A stretch of DNA of 64,000 nucleotides from Bettongia penicillata ogilbyi (GCA_023548195.1 JAJHZJ010000252.1:1061501-1125500), one strand, 5' to 3'; shown: positions 23,156 to 35,194, numbered from the stretch's first letter. Made by a program: numbers and translations. Notes: generated from the letters alone by a model not told the origin.

Positions 23156-24430
23156 AGCAGCTTTCTTCTTCACTCATCCTTTTCATTTAAAGTATTTCTG
23201 ACTAGATTTTTAAGACACCTAGAAAACATATTCTTAGCAGCCTTTGTTTGGCATATATTTCATCTCTGGACAGGAACCCGCCATCCCTATACTTTAAGCC
23301 ACAGAAGTCCAGATCTCATTCTCAGACACTACCTTCTTAGCCAGTTGTTCCCTTCCCAAATTAATTTTTCCCTTCTGCATGCCACGCCTCTAATAGTAAG
23401 GAAAACACAGTTTTGGTTTCTATGGCCTTTTGTTTCTTACCCCAAATTTAATGAACATTGGCAATATTTCTTATATTGTATCATTTGTGATAACACAAAC
23501 TACTTTTCTAGGCTGGCATTCATTTAGCATAGAAATATCTTTGGGAGGTAGAACATTCAGCCTCTATAGTCGAGGGCATGATAATGAAGGCACTGTTTAG
23601 CAGGGGTGAAACTCCTTGACTTGAGATGCTGAAAAAGGGCCAGTGTGCCAACTGGGGCCAGGTCAAGGCCCATGTGGAATAGGGAGATGCTTCAACTGGC
23701 AGGAAGAGATGCATCGGGAAGGAGTAGCGGCTTCATCCTTTATTAGAGGGACCAGCCCAATGTGGCATCACTGACCACAAGTCTATATTGGCAATGAACC
23801 TGCTACCCAAGCTCTGCCATTTTCCTAATGACATTTTCCTCGTTGTTCTGAGGGTATATGACATCTCTGATGGGTGGAAGACACATCATATCAAACAATT
23901 ATACGCAGGAATACGCATCAGCAAATTTCCTTCTTTGATCCTAACTCCATTTTGTCTATCTCTAGATCCCAGATCATTCAGTCAGACCCATGGCCACTGC
24001 TTAGGAATCAGTGTTGATCTTATCTGACTTGTCCCTCAAGGCAATCCTCAGCAGCACCCATAAAAAGCACAATTAAGACCATTGGGAGGACTTGCCAGGT
24101 CCGCCGTTCCTCAGAATATCCTATTACTAGCATTCCTCAGGAGCCAAGTCCTTGAAGGAGGGGTCTAGAGAAAGCAGGGTATCAGGGCTAGGAATGGAGG
24201 CCTCAGTCACCGACAGAGTGGCAAACTGTTAGGGAAAGGCACTGATGCTAGAGTTACCTTAGTTAGCAAGGTCTTGATTGTGCTATTTCCATTAATTAAA
24301 GAGGCCTTTTATGCCTTACCTTCAGTAGTCATACAACTCTTAACAGAGTTAAGAAGTAGCTGGGAGAAGGAATGGTATGGCTGACCCTGGGTCCTTCATT
24401 TAGTAATAACTAGGGCCTACTAACAGGCAA
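23156..24430. other. Unassigned sequence
   Basis: Frames at 23135-23527 (plus), 23520-23714 (minus) and 23788-24027 (plus) reach at most 130 codons and show no recognisable domain. Parts could be decayed retroviral sequence, but I cannot show it. Confidence 0.4.
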
Positions 24431-24434
24431 ACAC

Positions 24435-25110
24435 ATTTTTTTAAAATGGTATGCTGATATTAATTCACCATTGGGGGAGCTGTAAATTCTCCCAGCCATT
24501 CTGGAAAGAAGTTTGGAGCTATGCCTCAAGAAACTAAATCTTTTGACCCAGTAATGCCACAACGAGGCTTGTTATGCAAAAGAGATGAAAGCAAAAAGAT
24601 AAAGAATCTACATGCACAAAAATATTTGAAGTAGGGCTTTGTTTTTATTGGCAAAGAAATGGAAATTGAAGTGCCCATCAACTGGAGAATGGTTAGACAA
24701 ATTCTGACTTCAGTAGGGTTGGGGAAAAGGTAGGGAACAGGTATTTATCAAGCCCTCACTGTGTACCAAGTACTGTGCTAAGCACTTTACAAGAATTATC
24801 TCATTTGTTTCTGGCAACAACCCTGGGAGGCAGGTGCTATTATTATCCCCACTTGAGGAAACTGGGGCAGACAGAGGTTAAGTGACTTGTCCAAGACCAG
24901 GCAACTAGTAAATGGGAAAGGCTGTATCCAAACTCAGGTTTTCCTGGTTCTAGGCCCACTGCTTTATCCACTAATGAAACACCAATATGTGCCATGAGAA
25001 ATAATGAAAGACATGGTTTTGAAGAAACTTGGGAAGAACTGAATGGACTGATGCAGATTAACATGAGCCAATATTTATACAATGAAAGCAAAAATAAACA
25101 ACTATGAAAG
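24435..25110 (+). mobile_element. L1 ORF2 3'-part fragment split by a SINE
   Basis: 'tcccagccattctggaaaga', 'ttttgacccagtaatgccac' and 'gcccatcaactggagaatgg' are the C-terminal part of L1 ORF2. After the inserted SINE the L1 resumes with 'gccatgagaaataatgaaag' and 'aacttgggaagaactgaatg'. It has no intact frame. Confidence 0.7.
24735..24980 (+). mobile_element. MIR-like SINE nested in L1
   Basis: 'gtgtaccaagtactgtgcta', 'aacaaccctgggaggcaggt' and 'ttattatccccacttgagga' follow MIR order up to 'tttatccacta'. L1 sequence flanks it on both sides. Confidence 0.75.
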
Positions 25111-25129
25111 ACAACTCATTTTTGCATTT

Positions 25130-25370
25130 GGAGTCCCTCACATCTTTATAAGGAACTTTGTATAATATTTTATTATCCGTGGATAAATTTGGTCATTACG
25201 CTGACGTCAGCTCCATTGTATCCCATCACATTTATATAGCCTTAATTTGCTCATGTTTCCCAATCTGTGGGCACCCCCTCAGAGTCCTTTTCTTTACCAC
25301 CTCAAAAAGAACTACATAGTTTTGAACATCCTTAGAGTTTGTTTTGCTTAGGACTACTTCTCTTCTTAGT
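25130..25370 (-). mobile_element. L1 ORF2 3'-part fragment (antisense)
   Basis: On the plus strand 'cccaatctgtgggcaccccc' and 'accacctcaaaaagaactac' are the antisense of the L1 ORF2 end. It is old and diverged. A chance perfect CRE palindrome (TGACGTCA) lies at 25202-25209. Confidence 0.5.
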
Positions 25371-25379
25371 CTACTTTCC

Positions 25380-27145
25380 TTCTAAAGCACCCGTCTGCCT
25401 TGTTCCCCTCTCCCTATCTCCCTCTTGAGTGAAATATATTTCTGTACCCAAGTGTGTGTCTGTGTGTGCGCATGTGTGTGTGCACACGTGTGTCTGTGTG
25501 TGCGCGCATGTCTGTGTGTGTGTGTGTGCGCGCACGCTCTTCCCCTTTTTGATCAATACAGGTGAGATCCAGGTGTCAGACATTCCCCTCCACTACCTCC
25601 TCCTGCTTGTATAAATGCTGACTTGTGTGCTCTGATCATATGAGATAATTTTCCCTAGGCTTCCTTTCCCTGGCTGCTGCCCTCCCCCATTTTATTCCTT
25701 TTCCTCTCTTTACATCTTTTCTTACGATTATTAAGTCATAACAGAGTGGCTCCCAGGCCTTGTCTACTTTGACTCTCTGTATGAACCCTGATGATAAAGT
25801 TCAGAGGGGACATATGCTTCATCTCCTCATATTTGAATTTTTAATCCATTGGTCCTCCATGTTTACCTTTTTATGTTTTTCTTCACTCCTTTGTTTGAAC
25901 CTCAAAGTTTCTCCCAGCTCTGATCTTTTCATCAGGAACACTTGGAGGTGCTCTGTTTCATTAAAGAACCATCCTGTCCCTACCCCCTAGCATTATACTC
26001 AGTTTTGCCGAATAAGTTACTGTTGACGAAAAGTCCATTGGCTGTTAAATCATATGTGACTGGCTATGGCTCCTCTCAGTAATGGAATTCTTTCTGTCTG
26101 ACTGTTTACAGTATTTATTTTTTGACCTGAAAGTTTTGGACTTTGGCTATAATGTTCCTGGCAGTTTTCTGTTTGGGGTTTCTTTTTGAAAGTGAGCCGT
26201 GGATTCTGTTTCTACTTTGTCCTCTAAGACGTAAGGCATCTGGGCAGTTTTTTTTTTTTTTGAGATTTCTTGAAATATAATGTCTAGACTTTTTTTTTCC
26301 TTCAGTCATGGTGTTCATTGATGATTCCTAATTTTTATTTCCCCCTTGACCTTTTTCCAAGTCAGTTAGTTGTTTTTGCTATGAGATGCCTTACATTTTC
26401 TTCTATTTTTTTCAGCCTTATGACTTTATTTTAAACTCTTATTTCCTTATGGAGTCATTGACTTCTATTCCCTCAGTCCACTCTGTTCTACTCTTAGTCT
26501 ACTCTAATTTTTAAGGGCTATGTTGCTCGGGCAAAATCCATACCTCGTGCCAAGCTGTTAATTCATGTCCAGTTCTTTCTTCCATAGCTCCCTTGGCTCC
26601 CAAATTTTCCTCAAGTGCTCTCATTTTATTTATAAAAAATTTTTTAACTCTTTTAAAAATTCTAGTTTCATATCTTCTTGTCATTCTTATTGTGCCTAAA
26701 ATGTGTTTTCATTGAGGTCTTTCTTATAGATGTTTTGGATTCATTCTCTGTCATTATGATAGTGGCTCATTATGGCAGGGTTCTTTTTTTATTTGCCCAT
26801 TGTCCCAGTCAACTGCCTGATGCTGGACTTGAAGTTATGGTCAGGCTCTGCCAGACTTCTGGAGAAAAGGTCTGCACTGGTCCTGTTACTGCTTCCTCAG
26901 GTCTGGAATCTCTGTCCTGGCTATTCTTTTGAAGGTTGGGTTAGATGTTGGAAACTAGACCCGATTCTGTGCTGGGGGTCTGGACCGTACCATCATCATG
27001 GTTACACGTTTTTGAACTTCCTTCTTTCTCCATAGGAATGCTACTTTCCCATACCAGTCCCCTTCTCTGTCCATCCTGGATCTATAACCCTAAAGTGGGT
27101 AGTAGACAACAGAGCTGGCCTTCTCATCCGTCCCTGTTGCAGTGA
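25380..27145 (-). mobile_element. Old L1-derived element, ORF1 without ORF2 (HAL1-like)
   Basis: In minus orientation a 5'UTR-like part (about 27140-26950) leads into decayed ORF1 sequence (about 26950-26000; the coiled-coil and later parts align with the copies at 46.3-47.3 and 49.9-51.0 kb). The tail region follows directly, with a TG/CA tract at 25451-25534. No ORF2 sequence lies between. The frame at 26115-26318 (minus) keeps RNPKQKTARNIIAKVQNFQ, the C-terminal ORF1 block. Confidence 0.6.
25451..25534. repeat. TG-rich microsatellite
   Basis: Interrupted TG/TGCG repeats, in the same relative place as TG/CA tracts inside the other HAL1-like elements of the window. Confidence 0.9.
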
Positions 27146-27159
27146 TCTGTAGTAAGCCT

Positions 27160-27405
27160 TATTGTTCAGTCATTTTTCAGTTGTATCCAACTCTCCATGA
27201 CCCTATTTGGGATTTTCTTGGCAGATACTGAAGTGGTTGTTTGCCATTTCCTTTTCCAGCTCATTTTACAGATGAGGAAACTGAGGTAAACAGGGTTAAG
27301 TGACTTGCCAGGAGTCACATAGCTAATAAGTATCTGAGGCCAGTTTCGAACTCAGGAAGACTCATCTTCCTGATGCCAGGCCCAGCACCTCCTAGTTGCT
27401 CCCTG
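27160..27405 (-). mobile_element. tRNA-derived SINE (minus), full length
   Basis: 'cagttgtatccaactctcca', 'gggattttcttggcagatac' and 'aagactcatcttcctgatgc' run through the whole family consensus in minus orientation. It abuts the 5' side of the HAL1-like element at 25380-27145. Confidence 0.85.
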
Positions 27406-27679
27406 CCCCTTCCAGCAAGTATGTGTCTACTTGTTCCCTATATATGTCTGGAACCTCCTCTTGCCTTGGTGCAGAGATTCTCCCTTAAGAGAAAATGCTC
27501 TACCTATTCCCAGTCTCAGCAGACTGTTTCCCTATACCAAGACAGGTTGGAAAAATAAGTCACTATGACTTTTCTGGATTTCCCCCGTTTGGATTAGGTC
27601 TGGCATAATAAGTCCTTGGGCTTCCTTTTTAAACTGTGAGGAAGTGGGTTATGAGTGTCTTGTCTCCCAGTTGTTCCGG

Positions 27680-28900
27680 AAATCATCTGGACTCTATTGT
27701 ATTCTCAAAACTTGACAGAACAGGATGAATTCTATCTTTTCTAACAGGGGCCACCATCTGATCTGCCATCATGGCCTCTAGTCAATATTGTATTATCAGC
27801 ATAGTGGTGTACATCAATTACCTTTGAAGAAAGGTGATTGGGGGTTGGGGAATGGGGAACTCTCTCTGATCTCTTATCACTAGACTGGAAATAAGTGAAA
27901 GAGTTCAGGTAGCTGAGGGAAAGATAGTGAAGGCATACTGCTTCTGACTAGTCTCAGCCACAGGAGTTGTGAAAATGGCACTCTCAAGGTCAACAACCTC
28001 ATGTCACTTACCGCAGGCCTGAGATGCAGGTCTATCTTGTTGGTTAGGTCAAGGACAGCCTTAGCAGTGTTAAGCACACCACTGGAATCTAATGGAATAA
28101 TAGTTGCCAGCAGCAGTCATCTCTATCACTAGGGAGGAAATAGATTTTTTTACCCCTCTGGGACCTAGTATTATTTGGGCTTAACTGTATGGGATGGCTA
28201 GAGCAAGGGTCTCCAAGGGTTTCCGTTTGGTCCTATCCACAGCAAATGACACAGAGGTTGCCTAAGTTCCTATATAGGCAATGACTCTCAAAAGTTCACG
28301 ATGCCTCTTCTCTTATTTATCTGCCCTCCAAAACCCACCAAGGAAACTGGGGTGTCCCCATCAGCCCACTGTGGATTCTCTGGTATAACCCTACACTGTT
28401 GGCCAGCATCTAGCAATACTTTGTATCCAAATGGGGTGGTGACTTTAGGAGATGCTTTAGGCTTGAGTAAGGCTAACAAGTCCTTATAGTCTCAGTGCTG
28501 AACTTCACAGTACAATTTTACTTGCAGCCATAGGCTGATTTTTGATTGCCTCTTCATCTACCTGATTCTATAGGAGCCACACCCAAAGCTCTTTCTGCCC
28601 ATCTAACAGGGCATTGGATGCCTTGCCTCCTTCCACCATCCTCAGAGCACCTAGCTGCATCAAAAGCTGCCTTTGCCTGGATAGCCCCTGCTATTCCAAT
28701 GTTGCATTCAAATTTTACCCTCTGCCAAACTTCCCCATTGTTGTTAACGTACACCAATATTCTTCTGTCACCAAGTCTCATAACCTCTAAGTGAGGAAAA
28801 GAGCAGTTTGCTTTCCCTCCTACCCAGATGCTTATTTCTTTTGTGTTCATCATTTCTGGATCTTAGATCGATGAGTATCCAGAGATAGAATTAACCATAT
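27680..28900 (-). pseudogene. Probable endogenous-retrovirus pol relic (protease and RT region)
   Basis: The minus frame at 28288-28479 contains a retroviral aspartic-protease-like active-site block followed by a typical glycine-rich flap-like run. The catalytic triplet reads D-A-G rather than D-T/S-G. About 300 bp further on (27925-27998, minus) a second stretch resembles the palm region of retroviral reverse transcriptase. The order protease then RT fits a pol gene. Stops and frame changes break it throughout, and no LTRs were found. The upstream 99-codon minus frame (28554-28853) may belong to it but is unassigned. Edges are uncertain. Confidence 0.5.
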
Positions 28901-28954
28901 TATGACTTTATGAACACAGAAAGGTCAGAAAAGTCATTAAAAGTTCCCTCCCCA

Positions 28955-30395
28955 AAGAATCCACTTCTGGAATAAGAACTCACTATTTAGCAAAAACTGC
29001 TGGGAAAACTGGAAAACAATATTGCATAAACTAGGCATAGACCAACATCTTACACCCTATACCAGGATAAAGTCAACTTGGATACACAATTTAGAGATAA
29101 AGGCTGATACTATAAGCAAATTGGGAGAGCAAGAAATACTTTACCTGTCAGATTTATGAAGAAAAGAAGAATTTATGTCCAAACAAGAGATAGAGAACAT
29201 TATAAAATGCAAAATGGATAATTTTTATTACATTAAAGTGAAAAGTTTTTGCACAAACAAAGCCAATACAACCAAGATTAGAAGGGAACCAGAAAACTGG
29301 GAAACAATTTTTACCACCAATGTCTCTCATAAGGGACATTTCTAAAATATATGGAGAACTAAGTCAAATTTATAAGACTACAAGTCATTCCCCCATGGAT
29401 AAATGGTTAAAGGATATGAACAGAAAGTTTTCAGATGAAGAAATTAAAGCTATCTATAGTCATATGAAAAAAAATGCTCTAAATCACAACTGATTAGAGA
29501 AATGCAAATCAAAACAACTCTGAGGTACTTTATCACATCTATCAGATTGACTAACATGACAAAACAGAAAAATGATAAATGTTGGAGAAAATATGGAAAA
29601 ATTGGAACACTAATGCATTGTTGGTGGAGTTGTGAACTGATCCAGCCATTCTGGTGAGCGATTTGGAACTATGCCCAAAGGGGTACAAAAATATGCATAC
29701 CCTTTGACTGAGCAATACCACTTCTAGGTCTGCATCCTAAAGATATGGAAAAATGGGGAAAGGGCTCACATGTACAAAAATATTTATAGCAGCTCTTTTT
29801 GTGCTGGCCATGAGTTAGAAATTGAGGGGATGTCCATCAATTGAAAAATGGTTGAACAAGTTGTGATATATGATTGTGATGCTATACTATTGTGGTTAAA
29901 GAAATGATGAGCGGGCGGACTTCAGAAAAATCTGGAAAGACTTATATGAACTAATGCTGAGTAAAGTGAGCAGACCCAGAACATTGTACACAGTTACAGC
30001 CACACTGTGGGATGACTCACTTTGACAGACTAAGCCCTTCTCAGCAATGCAAGTATTTAAGACAGCTCCAAAAGACTCATGATGAAGAATGCCATCCACA
30101 CGCAGAGAAAGAGCTCTGGAGTCGGATGCAGATGGAAGCAGACTCTTTGCTCTCTTTTTTTGTCATTGTTGTTTTGTATTGTTTCTTCTTTCTTGTGGTT
30201 TCTCCCATTGGTTCTAATTCTTCTTTACATAATGACCAATGTGAAAATACATGAATGTATATGTAGAGCCTATATCAGATGGCACACTCTCTTGCAGAGT
30301 GGGGAGAGGAAAGAGGAAGAGAAAATTTAAAACTCAAAATCTTATGGCAGTGAATTCTGAAAACTAAAAATAAATAAATTGATTTTTTAAAAAGG
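28955..30395 (+). mobile_element. L1 3' end (ORF2 C-terminal part and 3'UTR)
   Basis: About 1.4 kb in plus orientation: 'gcaaaaactgctgggaaaac', 'aaaatatttatagcagctct', 'aaagtgagcagacccagaac' and the tail 'aaaaataaataaattgattt'. This is the conserved end of L1 ORF2 and its 3'UTR, 5' truncated. Frames such as 30012-30254 are short decayed remains. Confidence 0.85.
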
Positions 30396-30807
30396 TGCCC
30401 CAACAAGTGAGGTCCATAGCAGAAGACCACCAGAGATCGTAACAGCAATAGCTGAGTTCAGTGTCCACTGTAGCTGTGTGGCACTGAGAAACTGAGTCCA
30501 GCAAAGAGCCAACCCAAGTAGGGAAGGAGAGCAGCTGCTCCATCACTGATCCCTCACCCCAAAAATGAACTTGGAAAGGGCTCCTTGAAGGAAGAAAGAC
30601 TCTCAGGGCCAGGAATCTGTAGCTATCCCTCAGCCCCAGCTCTTCTCTATCCACATGCTAACTACCTTTGTACTTTAAGCTTGAGTCCACTGTCCAAATG
30701 ATCAAAGGACCTTGCATATGCAAGGGGAGAACACATGCTGGTTTGGGGGATATGTTAATAACGTCTTTTCTTCCTATAAATACTTCTCAATAAATACCTC
30801 TTCATAA
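30396..30807. other. Unassigned sequence
   Basis: No gene or repeat is recognised. The 96-codon minus frame at 30364-30654 shows no domain. Confidence 0.4.
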
Positions 30808-31065
30808 AAGTGTTGTGTAATCATTTCAGTCGTATCCAACTCTGTGATCCCATTCAGGGTTTTCTTGGCAAAGGTATTAGAGTAGTTTGCCATTTCCTTC
30901 TCCAGTTCATTTTACAAATGAGGAAACTGAGGCAAATAGGGTTAAGTCACTTACCCAAGATCACACAACTTATAAGTATCTGACACCAGATTTGAGCTCA
31001 GGAAGATGAGTCTTCCTGAATTCAGACTTCAGGCCCAGAACTGTAACATCTAACAGCCCTTTATA
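30808..31065 (-). mobile_element. tRNA-derived SINE (minus), full length
   Basis: 'cagtcgtatccaactctgtg', 'ccatttccttctccagttca' and 'gctcaggaagatgagtcttc' in minus orientation. Flanks share an imperfect 'cttcataaaagt' / 'ctttataaaagt', a probable target duplication. Confidence 0.85.
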
Positions 31066-31278
31066 AAAGTAATTGATGTCAATCAGTCAGTTGCTATTGG
31101 GTGGAGCACATGGGATAGGGACTTCATTAAAAACCACAAGTGTCAAGGTTATCCCTAGAAACCTGATGGTAAGTCAGCTGACCCTTGGGGAACCCAAACT
31201 GCCCAGTACAGGTAAGGGTTAGAAGAGTGAGACTAGAGGCAGTGCTACCCTAAGATTGCAATGTTTTGTCACTTAGGA

Positions 31279-31439
31279 CACAGGTGTCAAACACCTCACT
31301 GAACCAGATTAAAATACAATTCGGAAATCTCTAACAAAATAAAAACACAACACAGATAATGTTAATATGTGATTTTCAAGCCAATATGCTGTTGACAGGG
31401 ACCCTTGTGGATGGTTTCTATTTGAGTTGGACACCACTG
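31279..31439. mobile_element. hAT-type MITE with 8-bp target duplication
   Basis: The unit starts CACAGGTGTCAAACAC, and its reverse-complemented right end reads CAGTGGTGTCCAACTC, so the termini are imperfect inverted repeats. Flanks are acttagga (31271-31278) and acttagaa (31440-31447), 7 of 8 identical. An 8-bp duplication is the hAT signature. At 161 bp it codes for nothing and would need a transposase supplied elsewhere. Confidence 0.8.
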
Positions 31440-31447
31440 ACTTAGAA

Positions 31448-32227
31448 AATAAATATTTCCATTAACTAAAGCACATGGGCTTTTTGGATCGTACATCTCC
31501 AAATTTCTTGGAAGAGTCTGGGGAAGTGGCTTGTGTTTGTTCATCTGCTTTAATCAGACATAGCTTCTTACTTACTGATTTTCATCCAGCTCAAGACCTT
31601 ATAGCATCTGGTATTCAGATTATCTCTTTGATGAATACTGTTGGAAGGGGTATAGGTACAACGGTCATATTTTTCAAACCAAAAATTGGGACGTGTGACG
31701 TGACAAAGCTTCATTAAAGTGCTATTTCTTGTCTAGAAATTGGAACCCAAAATAAAAAAAAATTCAAGATGCATAGTTATCTTGGTATAACCTACCCCTT
31801 CGTAGGGTAGTTATATCAACAAACATCTCAGGAATTCCCCCTCTCCAGTTCAGTGATGCTCTGTGTGTTTAATCATTTTCTCTTTTTCTGGAGAGATGAA
31901 ATGTCCTGTTAACATTATCCTGAACGTGCCACTAAAATATCAACCTTACTTGGCACTTTTTTTCCTATCTGGGGGCATCCCTGTGTTATTCATAAAGCAA
32001 TTCATTTGTCTCCTTGAGTCAGCAGTCACCCCCTGAAATAGGCTTTATTATTTAAGGTATCTTTGCCAACTTAGATGTTTTCATCATTTAAAACAATAGG
32101 CAAGAAAAACTCCTCTTTTCCCAGTCTTCTTCCTATTGGGAAATCAAGGCAGAGGGAAAGAGTTCTCCTTTCCAAAAGGAAGAGTATTTATCTTACTTGG
32201 CTTTTAGGATTTGCAGACAAAAAGAAT
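31448..32227. other. Unassigned sequence
   Basis: No gene is supported. The plus frame at 31475-31717 (80 codons) has no recognisable domain. No named repeat is seen. Confidence 0.4.
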
Positions 32228-32480
32228 TTTGAGAAGGCCAGCTAGATGGTGAAGTGGATAGAGAACCCAGCTAGAGGCAAAAAACCTAAGTTGCAATCCT
32301 GACTCAGGCATCTACCGGCTTTGTGGTCCTAGGCAAGACACTTACCCTCTTAGTTTCTTCATTTGTTAAATGGGGATAATGACAGCACCTATTTCACAAT
32401 TGTTGTGGTGATACAAATGAGATAAAATATGTGAAATCCTTCGCAAGACTTAAAGTAGCATAGAAGTGTTGGCTATCTTT
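32228..32480 (+). mobile_element. tRNA/MIR-type SINE
   Basis: Head 'gctagatggtgaagtggata' and tail 'tgttaaatggggataatgac', 'gtgaaatccttcgcaagac', the same hybrid layout as 12284-12485. Confidence 0.75.
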
Positions 32481-32789
32481 ATTATTATCCTGCCTCCAAC
32501 TGCTTCTTTCATTTAGAAGGAGGAGCAGTGTCTCAACGCCCCTTCCGGGTCATTACCTCTTTCTTTGGACAACTTTTTTTTGGGGTGACATCCTGCTTAA
32601 GTCTGTCAAGTCAGCTGTATTAGGTCATTTAGTCAAACAATGAGTACTGGATCATCTGCCCAAAAGCAGGTTGAGAGACATCAGCCAATAATAACCTTCC
32701 ACCTCATCTCAAACCTACAATGCATTTAAGAGCCCTTCCCTGACCCAGATAATTTCTGGGAGGTACTCAAAAGTTACAGAGACAGTGGT

Positions 32790-33175
32790 GTACAAACAAA
32801 CATTCATTCATTCGCTCAGCAAACAGTAAGTACTTACGAGGCAAGGCAAAAAATGTGATTACGCCTATCACTTGCTTCCTGAAATTACCACCGTCCTTTC
32901 CTGGGACATTTTTCCCTATCATCTTTCTTAATGCAGCCTCACTTACATTTCGTCCACTCGCTCTGTACAAAGTCAGGCTTCAAATAAGACTTTCCCTGAG
33001 CTTCAATTCAGTCCAACAAGCAATGAACAACTGTTTTCCAGAGACTACGAGAGGCACTGAGGGGCAAAAACACAGAAGAAGAAATCGTCTCTGTCCTCAA
33101 AGTGCTCGCATTTTATTGATGGGAAACTTATCTATTGACATAGATAAGTAATTTAAAGGACATATGTTATAAATG
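32790..33175 (+). repeat. Old SINE-like repeat
   Basis: Two stretches ('cattcattcgctcagcaaac' near 32803 and 'agagactacgagaggcactg' to 'tctctgtcctcaaagtgctc' near 33041-33110) match the repeat type at 59518 and 37484. The middle is unassigned. Confidence 0.45.
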
Positions 33176-33479
33176 TAACTGCTGGGTAGCTGGGTCTGGA
33201 AGGGGTTGCAGATCTGAAGAAAAGCAAGTATTCACTCTCTCCCCTACTACCTCTTGAATTCCCAAATCACATCTTTTTCCCTCCCAATGATCAAACTTAC
33301 TCTGGGCTACTTGACTGATCCTTACAGCGTAAATGAGATGAGAGTCACTGACGCTGTCCATCCAGTGAGATGGTGGGCCACCCCGCTTGCTGTTGGCTGT
33401 CACACCCTGATACCCCCAAGATCCTCCAGGTCTTACTATCTGTCCTGTCTCTATTTACCAAAAGACCCTGGCATTTCAT
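33176..33479. other. Unassigned sequence
   Basis: About 300 bp with overlapping open frames on both strands (33167-33403 minus, 33254-33490 plus), which argues for chance rather than coding. Confidence 0.4.
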
Positions 33480-33720
33480 CTGAGTCCTGATGCAACCTAG
33501 GGATCCCCAGGTCATTTGTACCTCTGCTGAAACCGGAGGACTTATAGCTCACCTTCCCATCTGCCCTGCAACTGAACTTTCTTTTATGGATTGTACCCCC
33601 CCCAATTAGAGTGGGAGTCTTGAGAGAAAGGACTAACTCGATTTTTAAAAATTTGCATCTCTAGCACTGAGTACAGTGTCTGGCACGTAGGAAGCATCTA
33701 ATAAGTGTATTTTTATTAAT
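33480..33720 (+). mobile_element. L2 3' end
   Basis: 'gagtgggagtcttgagagaa' and 'cagtgtctggcacgtaggaa' match the L2 3' terminus in plus orientation. Confidence 0.65.
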
Positions 33721-33734
33721 TCACCCATCTCCAT

Positions 33735-34110
33735 AGCAATGCAGGTGGGAAAAGAGTACTAGCAACTGGGGAATCAGGCTAGGTCATGTTTAGGAGGTGA
33801 CTCTTGATCAGCTTTGAAGGGAACTACCAGGCAGAGGTGAGGAGGGAGTGCATTCCAGGCATCAGAGATGTCTCCCAGGACAGCAAGATCATCTATTTGA
33901 CTGGAACACATCTAAGCACGAAACAGAATATTGTGCCATCAACCTGGAAAGATGGACTTGAATCAGATTGTGTAAGTCTTTAGATGCTAAGTAAGTGACC
34001 TAGAGGTCTTGAACAAGAGAACGACATCATCACATGTGGACAATTTGGCAACCGTGTGGAAGATGGATTAGGTAGGGTGAGGCAAGAAGGCTAATTGGGA
34101 GGCTATTGCA
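33735..34110 (-). mobile_element. L2-like fragment (antisense)
   Basis: 'gagtgcattccaggcatcag' and 'gggaggctattgcagtagtg' are antisense L2 blocks also present in the copy at 38100-38860. Confidence 0.55.
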
Positions 34111-34395
34111 GTAGTGTAGACGAGAGGCTGGTTGTTGTCCATTTTCCAAGAGGACCAAAATGACATCGCTGTGTTGGAGTCAAATTAAAGTGTGTCCCAC
34201 TGTGGCTGATCAGACCACCATGAGCTCCAAAGGCTCTACCACAGGTCAGCCACGAATAGTTCATATTGAACATTTGGAGTGGAGAGGTCTCTAAATATGC
34301 ACATCTCATGTTTCTTTTGAGCTACTGCAATTCTCCTTTGCTCACAGAGCACAGTGCCTTTTCAGACATGGGCGCGCCATGCTGGATGATCCTGT
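34111..34395 (+). repeat. Unidentified interspersed repeat
   Basis: 'tccattttccaagaggacca' followed by 'gacatc' looks like a known marsupial interspersed repeat, but I cannot name it. It lies exactly between two L2 pieces of opposite strand. Confidence 0.35.
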
Positions 34396-34765
34396 GCCAG
34401 TGTCTTCTGTGTCTCCTTACAATCTCTGTTCCTCATGGTCACCCTCTCACCTCCTACCTCCCTGCCTGTATGTTGGCTGTGCCATGTCTGGAATGCACAC
34501 CCTCCTTCACAGTCTGCTCCAGCACCATCTTCGGCACAAAGTTTTCCTGACCTCTCCTCCAGCATTATTGTTCTCATTCCCAAACTGGCACTTAACTCTT
34601 TGGTAGATATTTGTATTTATTCACTCTATATCTGCATTATGTATTTTTATATGTATTGGTTATATCCCCCATTAGAATAAGGTCCTTGTGAGTAGTTCCG
34701 TTCTCTGTGCTTGTATTACAACACCCAGCTCATATTAGGCATTTGATCAATACCTGCTGATTGAT
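34396..34765 (+). mobile_element. L2 3' region
   Basis: 'gccatgtctggaatgcacac', 'agtttttcctgacctctcct'-type text near 34540 and 'gaataaggtccttgtgagta' follow the L2 3' region to 'cagctcatattaggcatttg'. Confidence 0.65.
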
Positions 34766-35194
34766 TGGTTGAAAAGGATTAGACTCATTCTGCTTGGACA
34801 CAGAGGGCTGAATGAGAAGCAACAAGCAGAAGTTTCAGAGAGTTAGATTTGGGCTTGGCATAAGGAAAACTTTCCCACCTTCAAAGCCATCCAAAACTGG
34901 ATTGGGCTACCCTGGGAGGCACCTGCATTTTATTCCTCTCTTGGCTCTGCTTTGCATTTTATGGACTTTGACACCATGCCTCAGCTGTCTTCTCCCCCCA
35001 GGAACTTCCCAGGATACCTTCAGCTTTCTTACCCTGGGACACCTCTTTTCCTCTATAGCTCTCTTCTACCACTAGTGAGTTCCTCCTGAAACCTCTATTT
35101 TGAGGAAGGGTTCCAGGCCAGCCACTCTCACCCCTTTCCTGGATCTGTTTCTGAGTCTCTGGGTCTGACTCTGCCACCCTGACCCTCTGTAAGT
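34766..35194. other. Sequence of uncertain, possibly L2, origin
   Basis: No gene is supported. Frames on both strands (34812-35075 plus, 34959-35177 minus) overlap and show no domain. Pyrimidine-rich text near 34980-35180 may be decayed L2. Confidence 0.35.

Noticed and set aside
25202..25209. Perfect CRE palindrome TGACGTCA
   Set aside because: It sits in a decayed antisense L1 fragment with no other regulatory sites around it.
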